Shown here: in pieces, positions 8,108 through 16,890 of the stretch
How the letters are laid out: every line of letters begins with the position of its first letter
How positions within the stretch are numbered: position 1 is the first letter of the stretch
Origin: Exercitatus varius
Lineage (GTDB): Bacteria > Pseudomonadota > Gammaproteobacteria > Enterobacterales > Pasteurellaceae
NCBI RefSeq assembly: GCF_029577735.1
Contig: NZ_JARQTO010000016.1
Span: 1-64,000 of the forward strand
Direction: 5' to 3'
DNA: 64,000 nucleotides
Position numbers and translations under genes: made by a program
The notes under the pieces: generated by a model
What the model was told of the DNA's origin: nothing
The model's database searches: none
Seen by the model: only the letters and a program-made list of their open reading frames with translations

Positions 8108-9394
8108 TCAAGCGCTGTTTTTTCCGTTCCAGGGCGCCACCCAGTAAAGGCAAAGCATGCCGGGAATGGCAAGGAAAAAGCAAAGCCAGAAATAATCGTA
8201 ATAACCCAGCGCATTAATCCATGCTCCCGCCTGCGTGTTTAAAGTGGCGCGCGGCAGCGCGGATAAACTGGTAAATAGCGCCAGTTGCGTGGCGGTATAA
8301 AGCGGGTTGGTTTCCCGCGCCATAAACGCCACGAAGGCGGAGGTGCCTAACCCGACACCGATATATTCCGCCGCAATCACTAAACTGAGTATAAAAATTT
8401 CGTAGGTTCCGATTTGTTCGAACGGTCCTTGTTTGGCCAACCAGGCGAAGCCTAAAATCGTGATAATCTGCACCATGCCGAATAACCATAATGCGCGGTT
8501 AATGCCGATTTTCAGCATAATAATGCCGCCTGCGATACTGGCGACGACCATCGGCCATAAAGAGGCGTTTTTAGCGACCAGCCCGATTTGGGTTTTGCTG
8601 TACCCCATGTCTAAATAAAAAGGTGAAATCAATGCGGTGGCCATGCTGTCGCCTAATTTGTACAGAAAAATGAAGGCGAGAATAGCGAGTGCCGAACAGA
8701 CGCCTTTACGGCCAAAGAATTCTTTGAACGGTTCCACCACGTTGTCTTTTAAAGTGCGGTGAGAATCGAGCGAGATTTTGGGTTCTTTGCTAAGAAACAA
8801 GGTCATAAAAATGCCCGGCAGCATAAACAGCGCAGTGATGATAAAGACGGTTTGCCACGGAAAGTGATCGGACAAAATCAGCGATAAGGAAGCGGGCACC
8901 AGGCCTGAAATGCGATAAGCGTTCACATGAATGGAATTGCCTAAACCGAGTTCGTTATCGGACAGAATTTCGCGCCGGTAGGCATCAAGTACCACATCCT
9001 GATTCGCGGAAAAAAAAGAACACAGCGTCGCCAGGGCGGCAATCAGCATTAACCCCTGATTATTATGGGGCGAAATAAAACCGAAAAGCGCCAGAGAAAT
9101 AATCAGTAAAATCTGGGAAATCAGAATCCAGCCGCGGCGGCGTCCCAGAAAGGGCGGGACGTAACGATCCAGCAACGGCGCCCACAGAAATTTCCAGCTA
9201 AAGGGCAGCGTAACGGCAGTAAAATAACCGAGCGTTTCCAAATCCACCTGCTCGGAGCGCAGCCAGACGGGCAGCAGCGAGCTGATAATATAAAACGGTA
9301 AACCCGAACTGAATCCCGTAAAAATACAGATAAGCATATTACGGCTGAAAATTTGCGAAGCCAAAGACGGTTTCGGTAAAGCTTGTTGTGACAT
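8108..9394 (-). CDS. ampG: AmpG-family MFS permease (muropeptide import)
   Basis: Probable importer of GlcNAc-anhydroMurNAc muropeptides for cell-wall recycling. The 428 residues from ATG 9394 form about 12 membrane segments. The AmpG marker FLWAPLLDRYVPPFLGRRRGW lies near residue 62, close to E. coli's FLWSPLMDRYTPPFFGRRRGW. The frame continues upstream for 50 codons, but that part is poorly conserved-looking and crosses an uptake-like signal. No strong ribosome site marks either the ATG at 9394 or the one at 9433, so the start is uncertain. Confidence 0.82.
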   Translation of the reverse strand: MSQQALPKPSLASQIFSRNMLICIFTGFSSGLPFYIISSLLPVWLRSEQVDLETLGYFTAVTLPFSWKFLWAPLLDRYVPPFLGRRRGWILISQILLIISLALFGFISPHNNQGLMLIAALATLCSFFSANQDVVLDAYRREILSDNELGLGNSIHVNAYRISGLVPASLSLILSDHFPWQTVFIITALFMLPGIFMTLFLSKEPKISLDSHRTLKDNVVEPFKEFFGRKGVCSALAILAFIFLYKLGDSMATALISPFYLDMGYSKTQIGLVAKNASLWPMVVASIAGGIIMLKIGINRALWLFGMVQIITILGFAWLAKQGPFEQIGTYEIFILSLVIAAEYIGVGLGTSAFVAFMARETNPLYTATQLALFTSLSALPRATLNTQAGAWINALGYYDYFWLCFFLAIPGMLCLYWVAPWNGKNSA

Positions 9395-9556
9395 GTTGAT
9401 GATTGATGACGAATATTTGATACGCGAAAGCATAACAAATAATGAACGAGAAGTCTTTAAATGAAAAAGTGCGGGCGATTTTTCGAAAGTTTTTTTAGCG
9501 CACGGTATAACGGGCGTAATTAATACGCCCGGGTTATATCGCATGTGAGAGGCGGA

Positions 9557-10573
9557 TTAACCTTCATAACCTTGCGGATTATTTTTCTGCCAGTTCCAGG
9601 TGTCGCGCATCATATCTTCCAGCGTATGTGTGGCGGTCCAACCCAAAACTTCGGCCGCTTTTTTCGGGCTCGAATAATAGGAATCGATATCTCCCGCACG
9701 ACGGGCAACCACTTTATAAGGCACTTTGATGTCGTTTACTTTTTCAAACGCTTTCACCATATCCAACACGGAATAACCCACGCCGGTGCCTAAATTATAG
9801 GTGTGTAAACCCGGTTGACCTTGGTGTTTATCAAGCGCTTTTAAGTGACCGACCGCCAGATCCACCACGTGAATGTAGTCGCGCACGCCCGTGCCGTCCG
9901 GTGTGTCATAATCGTCGCCGAATACGGAAAGTTCCGGCAATTTACCGATGGCCACCTGGCTGATAAACGGCATTAAGTTATTCGGAATTCCGTTCGGATC
10001 TTCGCCGATTAAGCCGCTTTCATGGGCGCCGACCGGATTGAAGTAACGCAATACGATGGCACTGAATTGCGGGTTAACTTTAACCGTATCGGCAAGAATG
10101 CGTTCCACCATGTATTTAGAGGTTGCATAAGGGCTGGTGGTGGCCCCGACGGCGCTTTCTTCCGTAACGGGCACCACTTCCGGCACGCCGTAAACCGTTG
10201 CGGTAGAGCTGAATACGATGGTATTCACGCCGGCTTTCAGCATTTCTTCCGTTAAAATAATGGAACCGCCTACGTTATTTTCGTAGTAATAAAGCGGCTT
10301 TTGTACGCTTTCACCGACAGCTTTTAAACCGGCAAAATGAATGACCGATTCGATTTTGTTTTCGGTAAAGATTTTTTGCAGCATGGCGCGATCCAACACA
10401 TCGCCTTCGTAAAATTTTACCTGTTTACCCGTAATTTGCGCCACACGGTCCAGAGATTTAGGGGACGCGTTGCAAAGATTGTCTAATACCACGACGTCCT
10501 TGCCCGCGTTAAGCAGTTCGACCACGGTATGCGAACCGATGTAACCTGCACCGCCCGTCACTAAAATTGCCAT
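9557..10573 (-). CDS. galE: UDP-glucose 4-epimerase
   Basis: Interconverts UDP-glucose and UDP-galactose using bound NAD; it supplies galactose for lipooligosaccharide and serves the Leloir pathway. The 338 residues equal the E. coli length. The Rossmann motif GGAGYIGSH is at 7-15, the catalytic SSTATVYG and YATSK (Tyr/Lys near 149-153) are present, and the substrate-binding region RYFNPVGAHESGLIGEDP follows. The ATG has an AGGAAAAA site. It is not next to galKTM here, suggesting a role in glycan synthesis. Confidence 0.97.
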   Translation of the reverse strand: MAILVTGGAGYIGSHTVVELLNAGKDVVVLDNLCNASPKSLDRVAQITGKQVKFYEGDVLDRAMLQKIFTENKIESVIHFAGLKAVGESVQKPLYYYENNVGGSIILTEEMLKAGVNTIVFSSTATVYGVPEVVPVTEESAVGATTSPYATSKYMVERILADTVKVNPQFSAIVLRYFNPVGAHESGLIGEDPNGIPNNLMPFISQVAIGKLPELSVFGDDYDTPDGTGVRDYIHVVDLAVGHLKALDKHQGQPGLHTYNLGTGVGYSVLDMVKAFEKVNDIKVPYKVVARRAGDIDSYYSSPKKAAEVLGWTATHTLEDMMRDTWNWQKNNPQGYEG

Positions 10574-10649
10574 ATGTTTTTCCTTTTCTATCGTGTAAAA
10601 CCGGTGACAAGTATAAAACTTTTGAGCCAGAGGGAAAAGTATTATCCTA

Positions 10650-10766
10650 AAGTGCGGTCAAAAAACACGCGATTTTTTATTCGCAATCCTTAAAAGGATT
10701 GCTCTCCCAAGAGGTCGTTGGCAAAGTCAACGTTTAAAAAAACGATGCTTTTTTTGACCGCACTTT
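10650..10766. repeat. Intergenic stem-loop cluster between galE and frdD, diverged three-hairpin repeat
   Basis: The roughly 310-base gap from 10574 to 10883 holds no gene. Outer arms are inverted uptake signals (AAAGTGCGGTC at 10650 and GACCGCACTTT ending at 10766). Between them are GCAATCC-TTAAAA-GGATTGC, GTTGGCAAAGTCAAC and an AAAAAAAC/GCTTTTTTT hairpin. The second half resembles the repeat at 20-112 but is diverged. It probably also insulates frd from galE. Confidence 0.55.
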
Positions 10767-10835
10767 GGCCGGATTTAGCGCGAATCGTTTCCCGAGCTTC
10801 TAAACCGTTTTTCGGCGTAAACCTGTTACCGCAAT

Positions 10836-10866
10836 AAAAAAGAACCTCATACTAAGTATGAGGTTC
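10836..10866 (-). terminator. Rho-independent terminator of frdABCD
   Basis: GAACCTCATAC-TAA-GTATGAGGTTC gives an 11-base perfect stem; on the minus strand it is followed by a T tract (TTTTTTATTG). It lies 18 bases past the frdD stop. Confidence 0.9.
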
Positions 10867-10883
10867 CGAATGATGAGTTGCGA

Positions 10884-11228
10884 TTAGATTGACGCAACGC
10901 CCCAAATGGCAACGACAGTGTAAAGTGCCGCTAATCCGTAAAAGATTAAACCGCCCGCCGGGACATGTACTTTAATATCGTGCATGCCGTGGTGGATACG
11001 GTGTAAACCCGCCCACGCCGGGAAAATGGTTAGCACTAAAATCACTAACTTGCCGAACCAGTGATGGGCGAATGCGATAATGCCGTCCGGTGAAATAATG
11101 CCTAAAGGTAATAAAATCCCCAGGATTAAAATTAATACCGGAAAAGCCAGTCCGCTGACCATGCCGCCTGCACTGAACAATAACCATACAGGTGGCTCAT
11201 TAGAACGTTTTGGATTTGTATTGATCAT
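10884..11228 (-). CDS. frdD: Fumarate reductase membrane subunit D
   Basis: One of two membrane anchors of menaquinol:fumarate reductase, which uses fumarate as terminal electron acceptor without oxygen. The 114 residues carry three hydrophobic segments. The start is taken at the ATG at 11228 (MINTNPKRSNEP), preceded by AAGGAG; the longer frame to 11261 runs into frdC. The motif RIHHGMHDIKVH near residue 82 is typical. Last gene of frdABCD, with a strong terminator downstream. Confidence 0.95.
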   Translation of the reverse strand: MINTNPKRSNEPPVWLLFSAGGMVSGLAFPVLILILGILLPLGIISPDGIIAFAHHWFGKLVILVLTIFPAWAGLHRIHHGMHDIKVHVPAGGLIFYGLAALYTVVAIWGVASI

Positions 11229-11247
11229 TCTTTTGCTCCTTATACGG

Positions 11248-11637
11248 TTAAATGAAAGCAAGAATTAAGCCGATAACGGAAACAACGGCAAACGCAATTT
11301 GCAGCGCTTTTTTGATGACTTCCGCTTTTAAGCCGGTGCTGTTAGACATCACTTCACCCGTCATAGTAAACAGCGTGAAAGCGTGTAATAACATCGCAGC
11401 CAATGAGATGATATTTAAAATCATCACAATCGGATTTTGCATGAAACCGACAAAATCGGTGGCAAAAGTATTATCAGCCAGTGAGAATACGCCGTAAAGC
11501 AATACTAAACAGAACCAAACGGTCGGAATCGCGGTTGCTTCACGTACCATATAGAATCGATAAAAATCCCAGCTTTTCCACCAAGTCGGGGTGATTTCAC
11601 GGACGTATTTATTACGTTTTGTGGTTAATTCGCTCAT
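11248..11637 (-). CDS. frdC: Fumarate reductase membrane subunit C
   Basis: Membrane anchor that, with FrdD, binds menaquinol and holds FrdAB on the inner face of the membrane. The 129 residues have three membrane segments. The N-terminal TPTWWKSWDFYRFYMVREAT matches the family, including the conserved Glu (E34 region) implicated in quinol proton handling. It follows frdB by 10 bases and precedes frdD by 19 bases, in the standard order. Confidence 0.95.
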   Translation of the reverse strand: MSELTTKRNKYVREITPTWWKSWDFYRFYMVREATAIPTVWFCLVLLYGVFSLADNTFATDFVGFMQNPIVMILNIISLAAMLLHAFTLFTMTGEVMSNSTGLKAEVIKKALQIAFAVVSVIGLILAFI

Positions 11638-11647
11638 TGCTTTCCCC

Positions 11648-12415
11648 TTATGCTTTTGGTTTTAACATTGAGATTAAGAAGTCTTTCGCACTTTCCAGTT
11701 TGCCTTGGTTGATCGCCGCGGCCGGATTAACGTGTTTCGGACAAACTTCGGAACACGCTCCCACGAAAGTACAAGTCCATACACCGTTGTCGCCGTTAAT
11801 AATCGGCATACGTTCGGCTTTACCGTTATCGCGGTTGTCAAGGTTATAACGATGTGCCATGGTTAACGCGGCAGGACCGATAAACTCAGGGTTTAAGCCG
11901 AATTGCGGACAAGCGGCGTAGCATAGACCACAGTTGATACACATTGAGAACTGACGGTATTTTTCCAACTGTTTCGGTGTTTGTTTGGTACGGCTTTTTT
12001 GTAATTCCGCCGATTCATGCGGTTGACCGTCCAATTCGGGCATTTTATTGCCGATAATGTACGGTTTAATCGCTTCCAGACTTTCGATGAAATGGCTTAA
12101 ATCCACCACTAAATCGCGTTCGATAGGGAAGTTTGCCAAAGCTTCGATACGCATATGACCGCTGTAATCGCGCAAGAAAGTTTTACATGCCAGTTTAGGA
12201 ATGTTATTTACCATCATGCCGCAAGAACCGCAGATCGCCATTCGGCAAGACCAGCGATAAGACAATTCCGGCTCCAGGCGATCTTTAATATAACCCAATG
12301 CATCCAACAGAGACGTTTGGTTGTCATAAGGGACTTGATAAGTTTTTAAATACGGTTCTTTGTCTGTTTCAGGGTTGTAACGCAAGATTTCTACGTTCAT
12401 TACTTGATTCGTCAT
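11648..12415 (-). CDS. frdB: Fumarate reductase iron-sulfur subunit
   Basis: Passes electrons from the quinol site to the flavin of FrdA through three clusters. In 255 residues, the plant-type ferredoxin cysteines appear as SCRMAICGSCG...LAC (2Fe-2S), then CINCGLCYAACP and CTFVGACSEVCPKH supply the 4Fe-4S and 3Fe-4S ligands. The start MTNQVMNVEILRYNPE fits; a second Met at residue 6 is possible. A GGAGAA site precedes the ATG. Tight operon with frdA (12-base gap). Confidence 0.97.
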   Translation of the reverse strand: MTNQVMNVEILRYNPETDKEPYLKTYQVPYDNQTSLLDALGYIKDRLEPELSYRWSCRMAICGSCGMMVNNIPKLACKTFLRDYSGHMRIEALANFPIERDLVVDLSHFIESLEAIKPYIIGNKMPELDGQPHESAELQKSRTKQTPKQLEKYRQFSMCINCGLCYAACPQFGLNPEFIGPAALTMAHRYNLDNRDNGKAERMPIINGDNGVWTCTFVGACSEVCPKHVNPAAAINQGKLESAKDFLISMLKPKA

Positions 12416-12427
12416 GTTGCGTTCTCC

Positions 12428-14233
12428 TTATGCGTTTTGGGCTTTAGCCGCTTTTTCTTGAGCTTCGGCTTCCGCGCCGTACACGCGTTTAGCAGGTTGG
12501 AATGTGGTAATTTTCACATCGCTGTAGTCGATACGCGGTGCATCGTTGCCGTTGTAGAAGGCAAGCGTATGTTTCAAATAATTCACGTCGTCACGTTCGG
12601 TATAATCTAAACGTTGGTGCGCACCGCGGGATTCTTTACGTTGCAACGCAGAGTTCGCGATAGATTGAGCCACATCTAAGATGTAACCTAATTCTACGGT
12701 GTAAAGTACGTTGGTGTTGAACACGCTTGAACGATCCTGAATACGGATGCGTTTATAACGTTCTTTCAATTCGGCAATTTTATTAACCGCAGTTTGCATG
12801 CTGGCTTCGTCACGATAAATACCGCAACCTTCTTCCATTGCCGTACCCATTTCTTCGCGGATATCCGCCCAGTTTTCGGTACCTTCCTGATTGTAAAGAT
12901 CTTCCAGGCGTTTCACTACGTCGCGGGCTTGCGCATCCACCGCCGTCTGATTAACGGATTGCGCTTCGGTCGCACGTTGTGCGGCGTGTTCACCGGCAAC
13001 GCGACCTAAAACCACTAATTCGGCAAGGGAGTTAGAACCTAAACGGTTGGCGCCGTGTAAGCCTGAAGACGCACATTCGCCCACAGCAAATAAACCTTTA
13101 ATACGGGTTTCGCTGTTGAAGTCGATTTCAATACCGCCCATGGTGTAGTGAACCACAGGACGAACCGGAATCGGCTCTTTAACCGGATCCACGCCTTCGT
13201 AGGCATTAGCTAATTCGCAAATGAACGGAAGACGTTCGTGTAAATAATCCGCACCCAAATGACGTAAATCCAAGTGCACCACATCAACGCCTTTCGCCGT
13301 TTTCAATGTGTTGCCTTTTTTCCATTCCTGCCAGAATGCCTGAGAGACTTTATCGCGCGGACCTAATTCCATGTATTTGTTTTGCGGTTTGCCGATCGGA
13401 GTTTCCGGGCCTAAACCGTAATCCTGTAAGTAACGGTAACCGTCTTTATTGACTAAAATACCGCCTTCGCCACGGCAACCTTCGGTCATTAAGATACCGG
13501 TATTCGGCAAGCCGGTCGGGTGATATTGAACGAATTCCATATCGCGAAGCGGTACGCCGTGACGATACGCCATGGATAAACCGTCACCGGTCACAATACC
13601 GCCGTTAGTATTGAATTTGAATGAACGGCAACCGCCACCCGTCGCAATAACAACGGCATTCGCATTAATTTGCACTAACGTGCCTTCCATCATGTTCATG
13701 GCAACCATGCCGCGGGCATGACCGTCATCCACTAAAATATCCAACACGAAATGTTCGTCAAAACGTTGAATTTGCGGATATTGGATGGAAGTCTGGAATA
13801 ACGTATGAAGCATGTGGAAACCGGTTTTATCGGCTGCGAACCAAGTCCGTTCGATCTTCATTCCGCCAAAGCGGCGTACGTTAACGTCACCGTCCGCTTT
13901 ACGGGACCACGGGCAACCCCAACGTTCAAGTTGAGTCATTTCCACCGGTGAATGTTTAACGAAATATTCTACAACGTCTTGTTCACACAACCAGTCGCCG
14001 CCGGCAACAGTGTCTTGGAAGTGTTTGTCATAGCTATCTTCTTCTTTAATAACCGCCGCCGCGCCGCCTTCGGCCGCCACGGTATGGCTACGCATCGGAT
14101 AAACTTTAGAAACTAATGCAATTTTTAGGTTAGGATTTGCTTCCGCCGCCGCAATCGCCGCGCGTAAACCGCCACCGCCGGCACCCACAATCGCAATATC
14201 GACATTAACTGTTTGCACGATATTTTTCTCCAA
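12428..14233 (-). CDS. frdA: Fumarate reductase flavoprotein subunit
   Basis: Catalytic subunit reducing fumarate to succinate; the key enzyme for succinate formation in capnophilic Pasteurellaceae. In 601 residues, the FAD motif IVGAGGGG begins near 15, and H50 in SHTVAAEGG is the expected covalent FAD attachment site. TEGCRGEGG carries the catalytic Arg region and GLFAVGECA the second FAD contact. First gene of the operon; a candidate FNR box lies about 130 bases upstream. Confidence 0.97.
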   Translation of the reverse strand: MEKNIVQTVNVDIAIVGAGGGGLRAAIAAAEANPNLKIALVSKVYPMRSHTVAAEGGAAAVIKEEDSYDKHFQDTVAGGDWLCEQDVVEYFVKHSPVEMTQLERWGCPWSRKADGDVNVRRFGGMKIERTWFAADKTGFHMLHTLFQTSIQYPQIQRFDEHFVLDILVDDGHARGMVAMNMMEGTLVQINANAVVIATGGGCRSFKFNTNGGIVTGDGLSMAYRHGVPLRDMEFVQYHPTGLPNTGILMTEGCRGEGGILVNKDGYRYLQDYGLGPETPIGKPQNKYMELGPRDKVSQAFWQEWKKGNTLKTAKGVDVVHLDLRHLGADYLHERLPFICELANAYEGVDPVKEPIPVRPVVHYTMGGIEIDFNSETRIKGLFAVGECASSGLHGANRLGSNSLAELVVLGRVAGEHAAQRATEAQSVNQTAVDAQARDVVKRLEDLYNQEGTENWADIREEMGTAMEEGCGIYRDEASMQTAVNKIAELKERYKRIRIQDRSSVFNTNVLYTVELGYILDVAQSIANSALQRKESRGAHQRLDYTERDDVNYLKHTLAFYNGNDAPRIDYSDVKITTFQPAKRVYGAEAEAQEKAAKAQNA

Positions 14234-14365
14234 TAATTAAGTAAATAAAACTCAAATTTAAACCGTGTTAATGAGTGATCTCATTTTTCACTATCGAGCA
14301 TTTTGCCACGATTTTATCCAATTTCTACCTCTTTTTAACTATTTCACGAATTAATCTGATATTTT

Positions 14366-14379
14366 GTGATCTACCTCAA
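14366..14379 (-). promoter_or_regulatory. Candidate FNR site upstream of frdA
   Basis: Read on the minus strand it is TTGAG-GTAG-ATCAC, matching 8 of 10 positions of the FNR consensus TTGAT-N4-ATCAA. It lies in the 285-base gap between rpsO and frdA, about 133 bases before the frdA ATG, and frd operons are classic FNR targets. No transcription start can be assigned firmly. Confidence 0.5.
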
Positions 14380-14465
14380 AAAATGAAAAATCTGAGATGA
14401 GAAATGTTTTTATTTAAATGTATTTCAATTGAGTAAACGATTGCGAATGCTGGTTCGTCAGGCAT

Positions 14466-14500
14466 AAAAAAAGCACCCGATATCGTTGGGTGCTTTAAAA
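14466..14500 (-). terminator. Rho-independent terminator of rpsO
   Basis: AAAGCACCC-GATATCGTT-GGGTGCTTT is a 9-base perfect stem with A/T tracts on both sides, 18 bases beyond the rpsO stop. It could work in either direction. Confidence 0.88.
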
Positions 14501-14518
14501 TTTTGCCTGATGCGAAAA

Positions 14519-14788
14519 TTAGCGACGTAAATTTAAACGCGTAATAATTTCGGAATATTTCGCTAAATCGGTACGTTTCAGGTAGTCTAATAATTTACGA
14601 CGACGAGAAACCATGCGTAATAAACCGCGACGACCGTGGTGGTCTTTTTTGTGCTCGGCAAAGTGATCTTGAAGATGGTTGATTTGAGCGGTTAATAATG
14701 CGATTTGAACTTCTGACGAACCAGTGTCTTTTGCATCACGACCGAATTCTGCAACGATTGCAGCTTTTTGTTCTACGCTTAGAGACAT
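14519..14788 (-). CDS. rpsO: 30S ribosomal protein S15
   Basis: Binds 16S rRNA early in small-subunit assembly. The 89 residues match the universal length, with conserved GSSEVQIALLTAQINHLQDHF and HKKDHHGRRGLLRMVSRRRKLLDYLK. An AGGAGT ribosome site sits just before the ATG. The usual partner pnp is not adjacent: upstream lies priC and downstream frdA. Autoregulation by binding its own mRNA is known in E. coli; I cannot confirm the structure here. Confidence 0.97.
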   Translation of the reverse strand: MSLSVEQKAAIVAEFGRDAKDTGSSEVQIALLTAQINHLQDHFAEHKKDHHGRRGLLRMVSRRRKLLDYLKRTDLAKYSEIITRLNLRR

Positions 14789-14892
14789 TTTTTTACTCCT
14801 AAAAAGTAAGTTAACGATACATCGTTCGCCGATCTCTAATTCAGCGACGATAAGGAAGTGTGTATTGTAGCGGTTTAACGGGATTTTGCAAC

Positions 14893-15474
14893 TTATTCTT
14901 TACTTTGATTTTGCTTAAACGCCAGATATTCTTCCAGCACTTCAATGGCGTCCAGGCAACGTTGGCGGCGGCGTCGGGTGATGTCGATTTGCTGCTGAAT
15001 CCGCATTTTTTCGGTTTCCGATTGAGATTGTTTTTGTAAGTCCTTCTGCCCGTTCAGTTTTTCATTTAACGCCTGCAAGGCTTCATAATATTTTATCAAA
15101 CGTTCGCGCGGCGGCAGTTGTTCCAGTTGCCGACGCTGCGTTTCCCGTTCGTTAAAAACTTGCTTAAAATTGACCGCACTTTTGGCCTGAGGCTTTTCAA
15201 TAAACGACAATGCGTCGGTCAGCGCGTTATATTGCGCCGATAATTTCTCACTGAGAAAGGCCGTTTGTTCCACATCTTCGGGAGTGAGGCGTGAAATTTG
15301 CTCCGCGCAATGGCGGATTTCGTTCAGATAAAATTCCACCGGTTGAAAATTTTCGGAAAATACCGCCGGATCAAATTTTGTGTATAAAATTTCACGCTTC
15401 ACGGGTTCGTATTGTTGCTGCAACCGGGTAATCAACTGGTGCAGCCGGCTTAAAAGTGCGGTCAGATTTTGCAT
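14893..15474 (-). CDS. priC: Primosomal replication protein PriC (N'')
   Basis: Helps reload the DnaB helicase at stalled forks in the PriC-dependent restart pathway. The 193-residue, mostly helical protein has many Gln, Glu, Arg and Leu residues, with a recognizable PriC core (FDPAVF, LNEIRHCAEQISRL, SEKLSAQYNALTDAL) and a basic C-terminus (DITRRRRQRCLDAIE). An uptake signal is translated near the start and another in the middle (AKSAVNFKQ). No close operon partner; assignment rests on family resemblance. Confidence 0.85.
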   Translation of the reverse strand: MQNLTALLSRLHQLITRLQQQYEPVKREILYTKFDPAVFSENFQPVEFYLNEIRHCAEQISRLTPEDVEQTAFLSEKLSAQYNALTDALSFIEKPQAKSAVNFKQVFNERETQRRQLEQLPPRERLIKYYEALQALNEKLNGQKDLQKQSQSETEKMRIQQQIDITRRRRQRCLDAIEVLEEYLAFKQNQSKE

Positions 15475-15519
15475 AGTTTTTTCTGCATAAACGAATCCCC
15501 CGGAGGACGGGGGATAGGA

Positions 15520-16875
15520 TTATAACGTCATGGCGGCGATCCAACCGAATACCATCAACGGAATGTTGTAGTGGATAAAGGTCGGTACCACGCTGTCCCA
15601 AATGTGATCGTGCTTACCGTCGATATTTAAACCGGAAGTCGGCCCCAGAGTGGAGTCCGATGCCGGCGAACCCGCGTCTCCCAAGGCGGCCGCCACACCG
15701 ACGATGGAAACCGTGGCGAGCGGTGAAAAACCGACGGCAAGACATAAAGGCACGTAAATGGAAGTAATAATCGGCACGGTGGAGAACGACGAACCGATGC
15801 CCATGGTGATGAGCAAGCCCACCAACAACATTAAAAATGCGGCAATGCCTTTGTTTTCCGGGCCTAAACCCTGACTGAAACCGTTGACCAATTCGGTGAC
15901 GTCGCCGGTTGCGTTGATTACGTTGGCAAAACCCGATGCGGCAATCATTACAAAACCGATCATCGCCATTAAACGCAGGCCTTGTTGGAAAATATCATTG
16001 CTTTCTTTCAGGCGGAAAACGCCGAAAACCCCGAAAATAATTAAGCCCGCCAGCCCGCCGATAATGGTTGAGCTGGTGAACAGCTGAAGTCCGAAAGTCA
16101 CGATAATCGCCAGCAGACTTACCCATACGTGGATGGGTTTGATGCCGGCGATATGTCGTTCGATTTCGGCCGTGGTCGGTTCTTCGATGTGCACTTGATA
16201 TTCGCGCGGTTTGCGATAAGTAATGAACACCGCGGTTAATAAGCCTAAAAACATGCCGATAACGGGAATTGTCATCGCCATGGACACTTCGCCGACATTG
16301 GTTTGTAAGCCCAGTGAAGCGCCCGCTTCGTTAATGTTTTTCACCAGAATGCTTTCGATAAAGATTTTACCGAAACCCACCGGTAAATACATATAAGTGG
16401 CGGTTAAACCGAAAGTTAATACGCAAGCTACGGCGCGGCGATCGATTTTTAATCGATTGAAAATGCTCAACAGCGGCGGCACCACGATCGGAATAAAGGC
16501 GATGTGCACCGGTAACAGGTTTTGCGAAGAAATCGAAAAGGCCAGCAGTACCGTCAAAATAAAATATTTAAATCCGGTGACGGATTTTCCCGTCGGCGTT
16601 TTGCCCAGACGTTTAATCGCTTTGAACGCCAGTAAATCCGTAATACCGGATTTGGAAATCGCTATCGCGAAGGCGCCGAGAATCGCGTAATTCATGGCCA
16701 CTTCGGCTCCGCCGCCTAAGCCGCCGGTAAAGGTTTCAATGGTTTTGCTAAGACCTAAACCGCCGGTCAATCCTGCGGTTAACGCTGAGATAATGAGCGC
16801 GATAACAACATTAATGCGTAACAGGCTTAAAATAAGCAACACGATAATTGAGATAACAACTGCATTGGTTAACAT
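15520..16875 (-). CDS. Na+/H+ antiporter-family permease (YuiF/HI0325-like)
   Basis: Inner-membrane transporter of 451 residues with about 11-12 hydrophobic segments, related to the NhaC/YuiF-type proteins of the ion transporter superfamily. Family features include duplicated glycine-rich re-entrant stretches (GGLGGGAEVAMNYAILGAFAIAISKSG near residue 50 and SSFSTVPIITSIYVPL near 355) and AALGDAGSPASDSTLGPTSGLN near 400. Homologs are annotated as Na+/H+ antiporters or amino-acid (histidine) transporters; the substrate cannot be fixed from sequence. It is followed by priC and preceded, 15 bases away, by rnt. Confidence 0.75.
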   Translation of the reverse strand: MLTNAVVISIIVLLILSLLRINVVIALIISALTAGLTGGLGLSKTIETFTGGLGGGAEVAMNYAILGAFAIAISKSGITDLLAFKAIKRLGKTPTGKSVTGFKYFILTVLLAFSISSQNLLPVHIAFIPIVVPPLLSIFNRLKIDRRAVACVLTFGLTATYMYLPVGFGKIFIESILVKNINEAGASLGLQTNVGEVSMAMTIPVIGMFLGLLTAVFITYRKPREYQVHIEEPTTAEIERHIAGIKPIHVWVSLLAIIVTFGLQLFTSSTIIGGLAGLIIFGVFGVFRLKESNDIFQQGLRLMAMIGFVMIAASGFANVINATGDVTELVNGFSQGLGPENKGIAAFLMLLVGLLITMGIGSSFSTVPIITSIYVPLCLAVGFSPLATVSIVGVAAALGDAGSPASDSTLGPTSGLNIDGKHDHIWDSVVPTFIHYNIPLMVFGWIAAMTL

Positions 16876-16890
16876 TGTATGTCCTTAGAT

